DNA of 64,000 nt from OLB6 sp964620125 (lineage in GTDB: Bacteria > Bacteroidota > Ignavibacteria > Kapaibacteriales > Kapaibacteriaceae), in NCBI GenBank assembly GCA_964620125.1, contig CAZUGQ010000008.1, positions 1 to 64,000 on the forward strand, in the 5' to 3' direction. This document shows, in pieces, positions 42,966 to 51,884 of this stretch. The translations under genes and the position numbers were made by a program. Positions within the stretch are counted from its first letter, which is position 1; each line of letters starts with the position of its first letter. The notes under the pieces were generated by a model that worked only from the letters and a program-made list of their open reading frames with translations, was not told the DNA's origin and made no database searches.

Positions 42966-44444
42966 CTACGCTGCCTCACACCACGCCAGTAAATCCACCG
43001 CTCCGAGTATCGCACGTTCGGACGGATCCTTGAACACTTCGGTGAGTGCTGCATGGAGTTCCTTGCGCACAGCCGCTTGTTGTTTGCTTGTCGTGCACCG
43101 CACAAGTCTACTCATGCCCCCTACCAGGGCTTGCTCGCTGTTGTGAAAATGGTTGCGCGTAGAGAAGTGGTACTGCGCTCTGCGGAGCTGCTTGTCGAGC
43201 TGATCCAACTCCTCGAGCTCGTAGAGGGCCACCAGCAATGCAATGTGGGCCATGGCCACTTCTGCCGCTGCAGGATCTTCTTCCTTGACCATCTTGGTGG
43301 CAAGGCGCTGAGCACTGCGCACCTCGCCAGCACCAAAGTGTGAGCGCATGGTTGCGATCTGCAGTTGCAACAGAATTTTTTTTGACATGTAGGGGGCTAA
43401 CCACTCGCGAGTCTTGTGCTGTTGCTTGAGCAAGGCAAGCGCCTCTGCTTCTTTGTGCTGCGCATTGAGATACATCACGGAGAATGCGAGCCAGCGTTCG
43501 TAGCGCCAGACCTGAACAGTGTTGGGCGACCTTGTCTGGGAGAGTTTTCCAATGCGCTTGTGCAGTTCTTCGAGAAGTTCACCCAAGCCCCCTACCATTC
43601 CATGACGTAAGCGGAAAAACATGGCGTTGGTGAACTTTGCCAGGTTCAAGGAATCGAACGGGCCAATGGGCTGATCGAGGACGGACGCGGAAAGAAACTT
43701 GTCGAAATGTTCCTGTGCTTTGAACGGTTCTCCCATTGCCTCCCAGTAATCACCTAACGTTAAGTGTGCAAACGTGAATGCGGTGTTAGATAGGTATGTA
43801 GGGGGGGGAGTTTCCAGCAGTGGCGACACGATACGTGTAAGCTCTGCGCGCTCTTCGTTGGTTCTTGCATGTTGTCTTCGCCGCAGAACAATACGCTGCC
43901 TAAAGTAGATGCCGCCAACCAAGCTGTAGTTCTCGATGGCAGCAAGTGTTTCCTTTTGCTGAGTGAGAAAGTGAGCCAGGTGGTCGATGGCGGCTTGTTC
44001 CGTTGAATGCACGCCTGCACCAAACTCGCAGATGATGGACCACATCACTTTCAGATACGCATCATTCTCGTAGGCCTTTGCTCGTAGTTGCTGTAGCACT
44101 TTTGCGGCATGAGTGTGCAGCCCCTTGGCATTCAGAATCTTGTAGCTCTCTGCATAGTCCGATAGCTCACTGTCGATGTCTCTTCCCGTGCCATAGAGCC
44201 GCAAGGCACGCATCACATTCGCATACACATACCCCTTGGCAACAGAAAAGTTTGCAAGCATGGGTTCGTTCTGGAGTCGTTTGCGCACGGCCGCTTCGTT
44301 ATAAACAGTTGATGCTGCAATTGCATCGAAGAGCTTCAGCCAGTTGGAGTCGCGACCAGACAGCGCAGCAAAACGCCGAACGTAGCGCTTTTCCGAGGCT
44401 GACAGGCTGTGCACGAGTGCAAATAGGTCGGCCGACGACGCCAT
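42966..44444 (-). CDS. TPR-like helical protein of unknown function
   Basis: A 492-residue soluble, all-helical protein. It starts MASSADLFALVHSLSASEKRY, a short N-terminal domain common to a family of Chlorobi/Bacteroidota hypothetical proteins. Repeated ~35-residue helix pairs follow, like degenerate TPRs (LTLGDYWEAMGEPFKAQEHFD; LEELDQLDKQLRRAQYHF). No catalytic motif is seen. An 8-G tract at 43801-43808 lies inside the gene (codons for ETPPPTYL), a potential slippage site. Confidence 0.72.
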   Translation of the reverse strand: MASSADLFALVHSLSASEKRYVRRFAALSGRDSNWLKLFDAIAASTVYNEAAVRKRLQNEPMLANFSVAKGYVYANVMRALRLYGTGRDIDSELSDYAESYKILNAKGLHTHAAKVLQQLRAKAYENDAYLKVMWSIICEFGAGVHSTEQAAIDHLAHFLTQQKETLAAIENYSLVGGIYFRQRIVLRRRQHARTNEERAELTRIVSPLLETPPPTYLSNTAFTFAHLTLGDYWEAMGEPFKAQEHFDKFLSASVLDQPIGPFDSLNLAKFTNAMFFRLRHGMVGGLGELLEELHKRIGKLSQTRSPNTVQVWRYERWLAFSVMYLNAQHKEAEALALLKQQHKTREWLAPYMSKKILLQLQIATMRSHFGAGEVRSAQRLATKMVKEEDPAAAEVAMAHIALLVALYELEELDQLDKQLRRAQYHFSTRNHFHNSEQALVGGMSRLVRCTTSKQQAAVRKELHAALTEVFKDPSERAILGAVDLLAWCEAA

Positions 44445-44642
44445 ACGTGTACCTGTGAATACTTATCGAGTATCAGTCCTACGATGGCAACATAGCAGCT
44501 TTCACGGTGTGATCCCTGCGGGGTTGTACTCGATTATGCTTTTCTGAATACTTGGCCACGACGCCTTCTTCGTTTTTTGTGTTCTAGGGTTACCGATATG
44601 TTCGAAATGTTATGAGTTTCTGTTAAGAAGCGGACCGAAAAC

Positions 44643-45671
44643 ATGATTGAGCCCTTGCGACTGACGCGTGTTTACATCGCCGTACTCCTTATGGCGGTTA
44701 CGCTGTACGGCGGTTCCTGCCCTGATAACGGTACCAACCCCAACCCCGAGCCTACGGGCGGTTCTGCCATGCGCGTGATCGCGAAAGACTTTTCCACCGT
44801 AACGATCCATTTTCCTCAAAGCGCGAATGCCACGAAGCAGGCATATCGCATTTCATACAGGGCTATTCAGTCGGATCCCGGATTTCCTTCCGATGACTTT
44901 GTGGAAGACACAGGCTCCGTGTTTGCTGGCTCCTACGGCGAGAATCATCCAGGAGTGTACATTTCAAGGGATATCACCGATCTCCTTCCTCAGCTCTATG
45001 AATTCAGACTGCACATCGTTAACGACATGTATCAATCACTACCATCGTACGATACCGTCATTGGTGCTCCGGCAACTAGATATATCGACGATCATGGCAC
45101 CTATACCGGAGGCATTGTACTCTACGAACGCGGCTCCGAGCTAGCCAACTGTCTAGTTATCGAAGGAGAGTATGCCAGGCCAACCGTCACCACAATCAAC
45201 GATGCTCCGGATGGCACTGTGATGCTGGCGTTGTTGATCAACGAAGAGTATGAACGAACCAACAACTTCACCATCGCCGATCTTGCTGTGAGCGGAACGG
45301 TAGCGGCAGAGATCCCATCTGCGAAAGCAGATCTCACAGCCATGTTGGTAAACGATCTAAAGTTCGGTCAGAAGGCACCACTGGATAGCTTTCATGTTTC
45401 GTACAACCAGTACAACGCGTTTGTTGATTCGAACTTCGTCACCAATGTGCCTTTGGTATCCGAGACTTTGGGTGCCAACGATCCTGTTGGTCCCAAGTGT
45501 GCGCTCTTGCGTTTTGGATCACCTAGAGATGGGTCGGCCCACGCAACCTTTCGGTGGGTACGCATCGTTGTGAAAGCCAACGCGTTTGGCGTCAGGCTAC
45601 AAGGCACTAAACCAAACCGGTACATCGAATTAGAGTTCAGCATTGGCTATCCTGGAGTACCATTTGGGTAG
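44643..45671 (+). CDS. Predicted lipoprotein
   Basis: A 342-residue exported protein. The signal AVLLMAVTLYGGSC places Cys at residue 27, although the residue before -1 (Gly-Gly-Ser) is not a perfect lipobox. The spacer CPDNGTNPNPEPTGG resembles that of the lipoprotein at 32783. The body is beta-rich with long Thr/Val strands, ending RYIELEFSIGYPGVPFG. No family is recognised. A TATGTTCG box lies about 40 nt before the ATG. The gene is followed by a C-rich repeat and a DUF1801 pseudogene on the other strand. Confidence 0.68.
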   Translation: MIEPLRLTRVYIAVLLMAVTLYGGSCPDNGTNPNPEPTGGSAMRVIAKDFSTVTIHFPQSANATKQAYRISYRAIQSDPGFPSDDFVEDTGSVFAGSYGENHPGVYISRDITDLLPQLYEFRLHIVNDMYQSLPSYDTVIGAPATRYIDDHGTYTGGIVLYERGSELANCLVIEGEYARPTVTTINDAPDGTVMLALLINEEYERTNNFTIADLAVSGTVAAEIPSAKADLTAMLVNDLKFGQKAPLDSFHVSYNQYNAFVDSNFVTNVPLVSETLGANDPVGPKCALLRFGSPRDGSAHATFRWVRIVVKANAFGVRLQGTKPNRYIELEFSIGYPGVPFG

Positions 45672-45731
45672 CCCCCTAAACCAATAGGATGCCCTACGCC
45701 CCTACGCCCCTAAGCCCCTACGCCCCCAACA
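45671..45731. repeat. C-rich octamer-like repeat (CTACGCCC type)
   Basis: The stretch repeats CCCCTA, ACGCCCCT and related units four or five times between the lipoprotein stop and the 3' end of the DUF1801 pseudogene. The same sort of C-rich words occurs inside three cyclase genes (54629-54655, 56626-56652 and 58659-58685) and at 54434-54457. Confidence 0.6.
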
Positions 45732-46123
45732 GATTCCTCAACCATCACCCTCATCACCTTTCCGTCAACATCGGCAAGTTTCTAGATGTAAAGGCATGAC
45801 TCGCCGATGGTGAATCTCCGCACCTTGCCCATCAAGTCCGCATTTCGGTCCAAGTCCGACGTAATGTAGAGGACTAGCACCTGTTTGGGTGTCGAAAATC
45901 CAATCAGATACACGTCGCCTGCTTGCCAACTGTCGTATTTAGAGTGGAACCGACCAACACTTACGATGCTCGGTACCTACATTTTTGACTCTTCCTTGGT
46001 AATTGCTTTCACCACTTCCAATATCGTGTAGCTACCAGCCTTGCGCTGCTAGTTCTCGACGGCATCGAGAAACTGCTCCACGATCACAGCCGTAGCATTA
46101 ATCTTGAGTTTGTATGCAGTCAT
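45710..46123 (-). pseudogene. DUF1801 protein, interrupted by three TAG codons
   Basis: One minus-strand frame from ATG 46123 to TAG 45710 reads MTAYKLKINATAVIVEQFL, then RKAGSYTILEVVKAITKEE, VPSIVSVGRFHSKYDSWQAG, FSTPKQVLVLYITSDLD and FTIGESCLYI. This is a DUF1801 (YdhG/YobT-like) domain over its full length. It is interrupted at codons 25, 49 and 114, each time by TAG; the second falls where the family has Trp (KM-W-GPSIV). There is no indel. The frame ending at 46126 just upstream (VRVLQIGYTVLKRVEYVV...) overlaps ATG 46123 and may be the remnant of a partner gene. Either a recent pseudogene or, less likely, stop readthrough. Confidence 0.75.
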
Positions 46124-46208
46124 CAGCGTACTTCTATGATGTGATGTTTGTTGACAACATACTCAACGCGCTTAAGGACTGTGTAGCCGATCTGCAGGAC
46201 ACGCACAC

Positions 46209-47216
46209 TTACGAACCATGCGTCATCAACTTCACATCCGTCCACGTGCCATGCACATTGGTTACGCTGAGTTGGTAGGCGTAGGACGCGCACTGCAGGC
46301 CTAACGATGGTAGATGCAGCTCCTTGTGGTGGGCGCCTGCCGAAAGCCCCCTATCAACCAACTCCAACACGAGTTTGCCTTGCAGATCAAACACTTTGAG
46401 TGAGATATCGGAGGGGGCTTGCAATGTGAATGGTATCGTGGTGCGGTCGGCGACAGGGTTGGGATAGTTTTGGCCAAGAGTAAAATGTCTGGCGTTCTGG
46501 CGTTCGGTGTGGCCTACGCTAGTTGCACCAGTGCCACGCACGGTAACCTCCAGGAAACTGTCGTAGCTAGAACCTTCATCGGTTGTGGTGAGCGTGGCAA
46601 GCTGGTATTCGTAGCCGTCGGCAAAAATGCCGTCCTGCGATGGCGTGAGCGGGTCAATGCCCTTCGGATACAGCGCGCTATGTTCGGTGTACAGCGCTTG
46701 TTTTTCTGACTGTGGGTACGTGAGTTGCGACGTAGCGGCATACGAACTGCTCACGCGCACCTGGAAGTGAATGTGGCACACGCGTCCGGGATACCAACCC
46801 GGAAAGATGGTAAGAAACTCTGCCTCGCCATTGGCATCGGTGAGTTGGTAGCCGCGTAGATACGTCTTGCCTGCCTGCCCTGGATTGGTTGAAACATCGT
46901 AGCCGCTATACGCACCATCCCTATCGCAATGCCAAATGTGTACGCGTACATTGGGCATGGGCTCACAGTTGGCCTCGCCAATCACGCGTATACGCACACG
47001 GTGCGGCACACCAACACGATCTTCCCGCACATCCCGCCTGAAGAAAAATGCGTTGTCAGTTAGATCAAGTGGAAAGGGGCCGACAGTTTCGCTGGGAATA
47101 AGCACGCAGGTAGCGGCTACCTTAGGTGGCGTATCACCCGACAACAGACGAGCGGGCGCGAGAGCGGCGACAAGACCCAGAAGCCCAGTCGACTTGAGAA
47201 ACGTGCGCTTTTCCAT
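46209..47216 (-). CDS. Intradiol ring-cleavage dioxygenase with T9SS sorting domain
   Basis: A 335-residue enzyme of the catechol/protocatechuate 1,2-dioxygenase fold. Start ATG 47216 (MEKRTFLKSTGLLGLVAALA) gives a Tat-like signal (KR instead of RR); a longer frame to 47255 adds 13 residues and is rejected. Iron(III) ligands are Tyr103 (or Tyr106), Tyr142 in FPGWYPGR, and His148 and His150 in VCHIHFQV. IWHCDRDGAYSGYD is the family hallmark. After residue ~245 comes LGQNYPNPVADRTTIPF, a type A T9SS C-terminal domain, ending KLMTHGS. It should therefore be exported or surface-bound. It is not linked to aromatic catabolism genes here. Confidence 0.88.
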   Translation of the reverse strand: MEKRTFLKSTGLLGLVAALAPARLLSGDTPPKVAATCVLIPSETVGPFPLDLTDNAFFFRRDVREDRVGVPHRVRIRVIGEANCEPMPNVRVHIWHCDRDGAYSGYDVSTNPGQAGKTYLRGYQLTDANGEAEFLTIFPGWYPGRVCHIHFQVRVSSSYAATSQLTYPQSEKQALYTEHSALYPKGIDPLTPSQDGIFADGYEYQLATLTTTDEGSSYDSFLEVTVRGTGATSVGHTERQNARHFTLGQNYPNPVADRTTIPFTLQAPSDISLKVFDLQGKLVLELVDRGLSAGAHHKELHLPSLGLQCASYAYQLSVTNVHGTWTDVKLMTHGS

Positions 47217-47380
47217 GATGGTGTTCAATTGTGGCGTTGTGCGGAATCTACACAAGCCAACTCATCGTCGGTCACCACGAATAAGGCACCAACGCATAGG
47301 CAGGGAGGGTGGCTAGGTGCGGCTACGTGCAGGCCTGGGTTGTGCGCACATGCATTGTTGAGCACGTGGCGTTAACAACT

Positions 47381-47411
47381 GCGTCCCGCTAGTGATCTAC
47401 CAACGGGACGC
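47381..47411 (-). terminator. Stem-loop after the 47456-47758 gene
   Basis: GCGTCCCG (47381-47388) pairs with CGGGACGC (47404-47411), a perfect 8-bp G/C-rich stem. On the minus strand it follows the small orphan protein gene by about 45 nt; the trailing AGTTGTT is only weakly U-rich. Confidence 0.5.
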
Positions 47412-47455
47412 ATCTATCTTCACCCGCACAATGCGAGTGGATCTCTTCTTAGGAG

Positions 47456-47758
47456 TTAGTCTTCCGTCTCAAAGTCAATTGTACCAATCGTGTGTACTGG
47501 AATTGGCACATCGCTGTAAAGACCGGCGTTGCCCGACGGGAAGCCCTGCCCGCCCCCAACAATAAAGATGTTAAAGGCCGGAAGAGCGCCTTGTTGTCCT
47601 GGCTGGTTCACACCAACTGGGCCAGAGTAGCATATGATGTTTGTCCCGGCTGTCAGATCTGATTGAATGGGAACACCGGTCGGACCACTCGTGCTGATGA
47701 TGATCCGCTTGAGATGTGTTGCCTGCACTGTCGTGGTCACCCTATACTTGGTTGGCAT
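47456..47758 (-). CDS. 100-residue orphan protein
   Basis: The start is ATG 47758 with AGGAGGAG 8 nt upstream; a TTG 6 nt further out is not preferred. The product (MPTKYRVTTTVQATHLKRII... ending HTIGTIDFETED) has no signal peptide, has a Gly/Pro-rich middle (GGGQGFPSGNAGLY) and is beta-rich. The family is not recognised. It is divergent from the first cyclase gene, with a 73-nt shared upstream region. Confidence 0.62.
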   Translation of the reverse strand: MPTKYRVTTTVQATHLKRIIISTSGPTGVPIQSDLTAGTNIICYSGPVGVNQPGQQGALPAFNIFIVGGGQGFPSGNAGLYSDVPIPVHTIGTIDFETED

Positions 47759-47831
47759 TTTCAAACTCCTCCTGCTTGTGTAACATTGCCGATCCGTTTC
47801 GCAATACTAGGCATACCAACGCAGAGGACAA

Positions 47832-49757
47832 GTGAATCGCATGCCGGATGCCCCACCCACGCTCTCCTACTCGGACATCCTACCCCTAACCGAGGCAGTT
47901 CTCGCAAAGGGTGGACAAAAATTTGCCGATCACCTGGCAGCACAGTATCTGCAGAATGGGTATTCACATCAACAGTTGGTGGAAGTGGCCCGGCTCATCA
48001 TCGAACTTGAAGCAACTGACTTCACCGATGATTCCTGGTTAACTAAGGACAGATTTGCCAGGATCGACGATGCAGCGTCACCGGTGATTTCTGTTCTCTA
48101 CGCGCTGATTCGAGCCAGAACATACAAGCGGGTTGGAAAGTCGGACCTCGCAATCTCTGCGTTGAATCAATGTGCAGACCTTCTGCAAGAGGTGGATCGG
48201 CATCTGGCTATGGGCGTAGCATGGATGCTGGGCATCTGCTACCAAGACGTCGGGATGATGAACGAAGCGTTGTCTTCGTACACTACTGCACATAAGATAG
48301 CGGTAGAACTTGCGCGCCTGGTGGATCAGGCCAACCTTTGGTCGGACATGGCAGGGTTGTACCTGGAGTATGGTGATCCTGTGAAGGCTCTGGCAGGATA
48401 CGTTGATGCGCACGAGATTCTCGTTCGTGCAGGTGATGCCCGTGGTGCCGACGTCCTGCTCATCAATGTTGCCACTGCCACACAGCGCCTCGGTCGGCAT
48501 CAGGAGGCGATAGATATCTATCAGGAGATCCTTGATCGCGGACATCTTGCAGACGATGATGGCCGAACCATGGCAGTCCTTCTTAACAAGGCTATAGCGC
48601 ACCGAACGCTCGATGAGTTTGATGCTGCAGGTAGTATCTATGATTCTCTGCTGAATCTGGTTTCCGATCAATTGCCCTCACGGAGGAAAGCCCGGATCCT
48701 CGTGGGCTCGGCCATAGTACAGATCCACCTGGGCAACCACGGCGAGGCCCTTGAGTTGCTGTCTTCAGCACGCGACATCTACAAGAGCATTGGTGCTACT
48801 TCGGAGGCCTACGATGTTGATGGATCTATATCGGAGACCCTGTGGAATATGGGAAATCGATCGGAAGCGATCGACCGGTTACGGCAGGCATTTGCGGAAA
48901 TGAAGAAGTCTTCATTCACTCGAGTAACACTGAGTCTCGGCAAGTCACTCCATGAACAATTGACTCAAGTTGGCGAGTATCAAGAGGCCTATCACGTCCT
49001 TCTCGATTGTAGTGAGTTCAAGGAGTCGGTGTATAGCAAGGAGACGGAGCGGGCACAGGAACTGACGAGAATTCAAACTGCACTTTCTTCCGAACGTGAA
49101 GCCTTTCGGCTGCGCGAAGAGGAGAGAAGACGGATACTCCATAATGTTCTACCCCAACACATCGCCGACCGGCTGCTAAGCGGAGAGAAGCGAATTGCCG
49201 AACGCCTACCTACTGTTGGCATCATGTTCGCCGATATCGTTGGGTTCACCGAGTTTGCGGCCAATCTGCAGCCGGATGTGGTGCTACTCGGTTTGGAGGC
49301 GTTGTTCCAAACCATCGATCGCATTGTAGAGAACCATCGCTGCCAGCGCGTGAAAACGATTGGCGATGCCTATATGGCTTCGAGTGGCACAACCACTGAT
49401 GAATTGGAAGATCATGCCGTGCGGTTGGCTCGTTGCGCCCTTGAAATCATCAACATTGAGCATGCACCCGAATCAGAATTCAAGCTTCGCATTGGGTTGC
49501 ATCTTGGCCCCGTGGTGGCCGGCGTTATGCAGGGATTGATCTTGGCTTACGATATGTGGGGAGACACCGTGAATGTTGCGGCTAGGCTTGAAGCGTCGAG
49601 CCATCCTGGCCGAATTCATATCAGCAAGCAGATGGCCGATGCATTGCAGCAATCCTCGGCAGCAGACGAATTCGCCATTACACTACGCGGCGATACTGCG
49701 CTCAAGGGCCTCGGTATGGTGCAGACATACTGGTTGACATCAGCAGATAGAACCTGA
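47832..49757 (+). CDS. TPR-class III adenylyl cyclase (copy 1)
   Basis: A 641-residue soluble protein; GTG 47832 has GAGG 5 nt upstream (ATG 47841 is the alternative). Residues ~1-420 are TPR helices (ALSSYTTAHKIAVELARLVD). A charged coiled coil (REAFRLREEERRRILHNVLP, ~415-440) joins a class III cyclase domain (~455-640). Metal Asp residues are Asp468 (MFADIVGFTE) and Asp512 (KTIGDAYM). Lys508 and Asp in YDMWGDTVN form the adenine-specificity pair, and NVAARLE supplies Asn/Arg for transition-state stabilisation. ATP to cAMP is therefore predicted. It is convergent with copy 2 and the most divergent of the set in its TPRs. Confidence 0.9.
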   Translation: MNRMPDAPPTLSYSDILPLTEAVLAKGGQKFADHLAAQYLQNGYSHQQLVEVARLIIELEATDFTDDSWLTKDRFARIDDAASPVISVLYALIRARTYKRVGKSDLAISALNQCADLLQEVDRHLAMGVAWMLGICYQDVGMMNEALSSYTTAHKIAVELARLVDQANLWSDMAGLYLEYGDPVKALAGYVDAHEILVRAGDARGADVLLINVATATQRLGRHQEAIDIYQEILDRGHLADDDGRTMAVLLNKAIAHRTLDEFDAAGSIYDSLLNLVSDQLPSRRKARILVGSAIVQIHLGNHGEALELLSSARDIYKSIGATSEAYDVDGSISETLWNMGNRSEAIDRLRQAFAEMKKSSFTRVTLSLGKSLHEQLTQVGEYQEAYHVLLDCSEFKESVYSKETERAQELTRIQTALSSEREAFRLREEERRRILHNVLPQHIADRLLSGEKRIAERLPTVGIMFADIVGFTEFAANLQPDVVLLGLEALFQTIDRIVENHRCQRVKTIGDAYMASSGTTTDELEDHAVRLARCALEIINIEHAPESEFKLRIGLHLGPVVAGVMQGLILAYDMWGDTVNVAARLEASSHPGRIHISKQMADALQQSSAADEFAITLRGDTALKGLGMVQTYWLTSADRT

Positions 49758-49770
49758 CACGGTCGCTTCG

Positions 49771-51777
49771 TCACGACGTAGTTATCGATCCGCTGGCCAG
49801 CCAGTAGGTAGGAATCTTGCCTTTGCCTTTCAGTTCCACCCTGCCCCTCGATTCTACGTAAAAGAGCTCCGATGAACCCACGGCCTCGACTAATGCCTCG
49901 CTCACGTGAATTCTTCCCGCCTCGCTGGTACTTTCCATGCGGCTAGCCACATTCACCGTATCGCCCCAGATATCGTATTGCAATCGCTTCGTTCCAACAA
50001 TTCCGGCAACGATTGGTCCGGAGTGGATGCCAATGCGAAACATCACGTGATCGCCATTAGGCCACGTGAATGATGTACCGAGCATTTGCGTGGCCAAGGT
50101 GGCCACGGCATGGGCATTCTCTTTCCCACTCCCGTCAACCTTGTAACAGATGTATGCATCGCCCATGGTCTTGAGCTTCTGAACACCGTTGGTCGTAGCC
50201 AGGTCGTCAAAGACATTGTAGATGGCACCAAGAAGCGCAACAACTTCACCAGGACTGAGGTGCTCTGAATGTTCCGTAAATCCCACGATGTCGGCGAACA
50301 TCACACAAGCATTAGCATAATGGTCGCCAGTCACTGTCTCACCACGCAGCATCCTCGCCACTACGTCCGCTGGCAATACGGTATTCAGCAGCTCGGCTTG
50401 CCGTTGCTGAGCGCGACGCTCTTCGCGAATGCGGTGCATGGACAGTAGGTTTGATACCTTTTGCTTTGATTGAGCACCTGTTCCAGCGCCCATTGCTTCA
50501 AGGTAGAGGTTGCTCATCGTCACGTAATCATCCAGATTGCGTTCATGGTGCGCAATCTCCTTCTGAAGTTGAATCACTCGAATCTTAACATCAGGCGGTA
50601 CATTGTTAATCTCATTAATCTGTACCAACACATCCTTCACCTCTTGATACGCACCGCTTCGCGCTGAGAGTTCGGCTTGTGTAATGAGTACAAACGGTCG
50701 AACCAGAACGGACTGCAGTTGATCCGACAGATGCGAGGCTTCTTGGAGTGCCAGTCGCACTTCATCGAGGAGTCCTTCGCGGATAAGTTGGCGCGCCTTT
50801 ACTGTGAGTACGTAAGCGAGAACATCTGGCAGCATTGTCGCCCGGCAGAAGTCCTCCGCTTCTGCTAGTTTTTGATGAACCCTGGGTGGGTCACCGATGT
50901 GTGCATACACTTCTCCCAGATGAGCAAGACTGTACCCAATAACTCTGCCTGCAGAACAAGAGTTTGCAATCTCGAACGATCGTTCCAGGTATTCAATAGC
51001 GCTTGAGTACTCACCAACTGTACTGTACAGCGTTCCAATTGCGAAATATGTGTGAGCCATTTGCCGTGGATTTGGCTGCTTCTCTAATAGATCCAGTATC
51101 TGCAGATAACACGACAGTGCTTCTGCAGCCATCCCCTTTCCATAATTCGCTGTGGCAAGGGCACTCAGTGAGTATACAGCACCAGCATGTTGGTTGTTTG
51201 CAACGTTGTACTCAAGGCTCTTACGTGCGTACACCAGTGCTTCATCAAAGTGTGCCATGTGATTGAGCACAATGGCAATGTTCGATTGTGCTCTTGCTAC
51301 CCCGTACGTCAGATTGTTAGTCAGTGCATGGTGCTCAGCTTTCGTAAATACCGACAGTGCCTCCTTCCATTCCGATCGGTACTCGTGTACCAGTCCAGTG
51401 ATCATTAATACTTGATAGATCCCATCGGCATTGTCTTCGTCTATGAATATTCGCATAGCTATGTCGAGCGTCTTCTCAGCCTCCTCATGCTGCCCGTTCC
51501 ACACCAGGGCGTGAGCCTTGTTTCTCAGGATGTGCCCAAGGTCGGGCGAAGGATCCAGACGGCGCGCGATGTGCTCTGCCTCTTCGAGTACCCTAATTGC
51601 ATCTGCATACCGGCCAGCCTCAATATGCATGAACCCGATGGCCCGTCCAGCCAATGCAATCGAACCATCCGACCCCTCTGTGTGGAGCTCCGCAACCAAA
51701 GGCTGTATTGTTGCAACGTCTCCCGTCCGCAGAGCCGCCAACATTTCGGCGCGGATGTCAGCATAGTTTTTATTCAT
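49771..51777 (-). CDS. TPR-class III adenylyl cyclase (copy 2, minus strand)
   Basis: A protein of about 668 residues. ATG 51777 (MNKNYADIRAEMLAALRTGD) is preferred over the first start at 51873, which would add 32 residues overlapping the methyltransferase promoter region. TPR helices cover ~30-420 (YADAIRVLEEAEHIARRLD; YSSAIEYLERSFEIANSCS). A coiled coil (MHRIREERRAQQRQAEL) and a cyclase domain follow: metal Asp in MFADIVGFTEHSEHLSPGE and KTMGDAYICYK; purine pair Lys and Asp (YDIWGDTVN); NVASRMEST. It converges with copy 1 (13 nt) and diverges from the methyltransferase gene. Confidence 0.9.
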   Translation of the reverse strand: MNKNYADIRAEMLAALRTGDVATIQPLVAELHTEGSDGSIALAGRAIGFMHIEAGRYADAIRVLEEAEHIARRLDPSPDLGHILRNKAHALVWNGQHEEAEKTLDIAMRIFIDEDNADGIYQVLMITGLVHEYRSEWKEALSVFTKAEHHALTNNLTYGVARAQSNIAIVLNHMAHFDEALVYARKSLEYNVANNQHAGAVYSLSALATANYGKGMAAEALSCYLQILDLLEKQPNPRQMAHTYFAIGTLYSTVGEYSSAIEYLERSFEIANSCSAGRVIGYSLAHLGEVYAHIGDPPRVHQKLAEAEDFCRATMLPDVLAYVLTVKARQLIREGLLDEVRLALQEASHLSDQLQSVLVRPFVLITQAELSARSGAYQEVKDVLVQINEINNVPPDVKIRVIQLQKEIAHHERNLDDYVTMSNLYLEAMGAGTGAQSKQKVSNLLSMHRIREERRAQQRQAELLNTVLPADVVARMLRGETVTGDHYANACVMFADIVGFTEHSEHLSPGEVVALLGAIYNVFDDLATTNGVQKLKTMGDAYICYKVDGSGKENAHAVATLATQMLGTSFTWPNGDHVMFRIGIHSGPIVAGIVGTKRLQYDIWGDTVNVASRMESTSEAGRIHVSEALVEAVGSSELFYVESRGRVELKGKGKIPTYWLASGSITTS

Positions 51778-51874
51778 TGGATGAAAATACCCTTGCAGGG
51801 CTGATTCATAATATTTTGACGTGCACATGCTGCACCCGAATGGCCTGCTCTTGCCCACACTCACATCAGACATC

Positions 51875-51880
51875 GGAGGT
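51875..51880 (+). promoter_or_regulatory. Ribosome binding site GGAGGT for TTG start
   Basis: GGAGGT is followed after 4 nt by TTG 51885. Spacing is short but the frame from TTG carries the complete methyltransferase; the upstream in-frame residues are unlikely protein. Confidence 0.5.
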
Positions 51881-51884
51881 ACAT

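Noticed and set aside
45671..45731. CRISPR-like array
   Set aside because: Units are 6-8 bp with no spacers of constant length; this is a simple C-rich repeat.
47217..47255. Longer N-terminus of the intradiol dioxygenase
   Set aside because: The extra 13 residues would precede a proper Tat-like signal start at ATG 47216.
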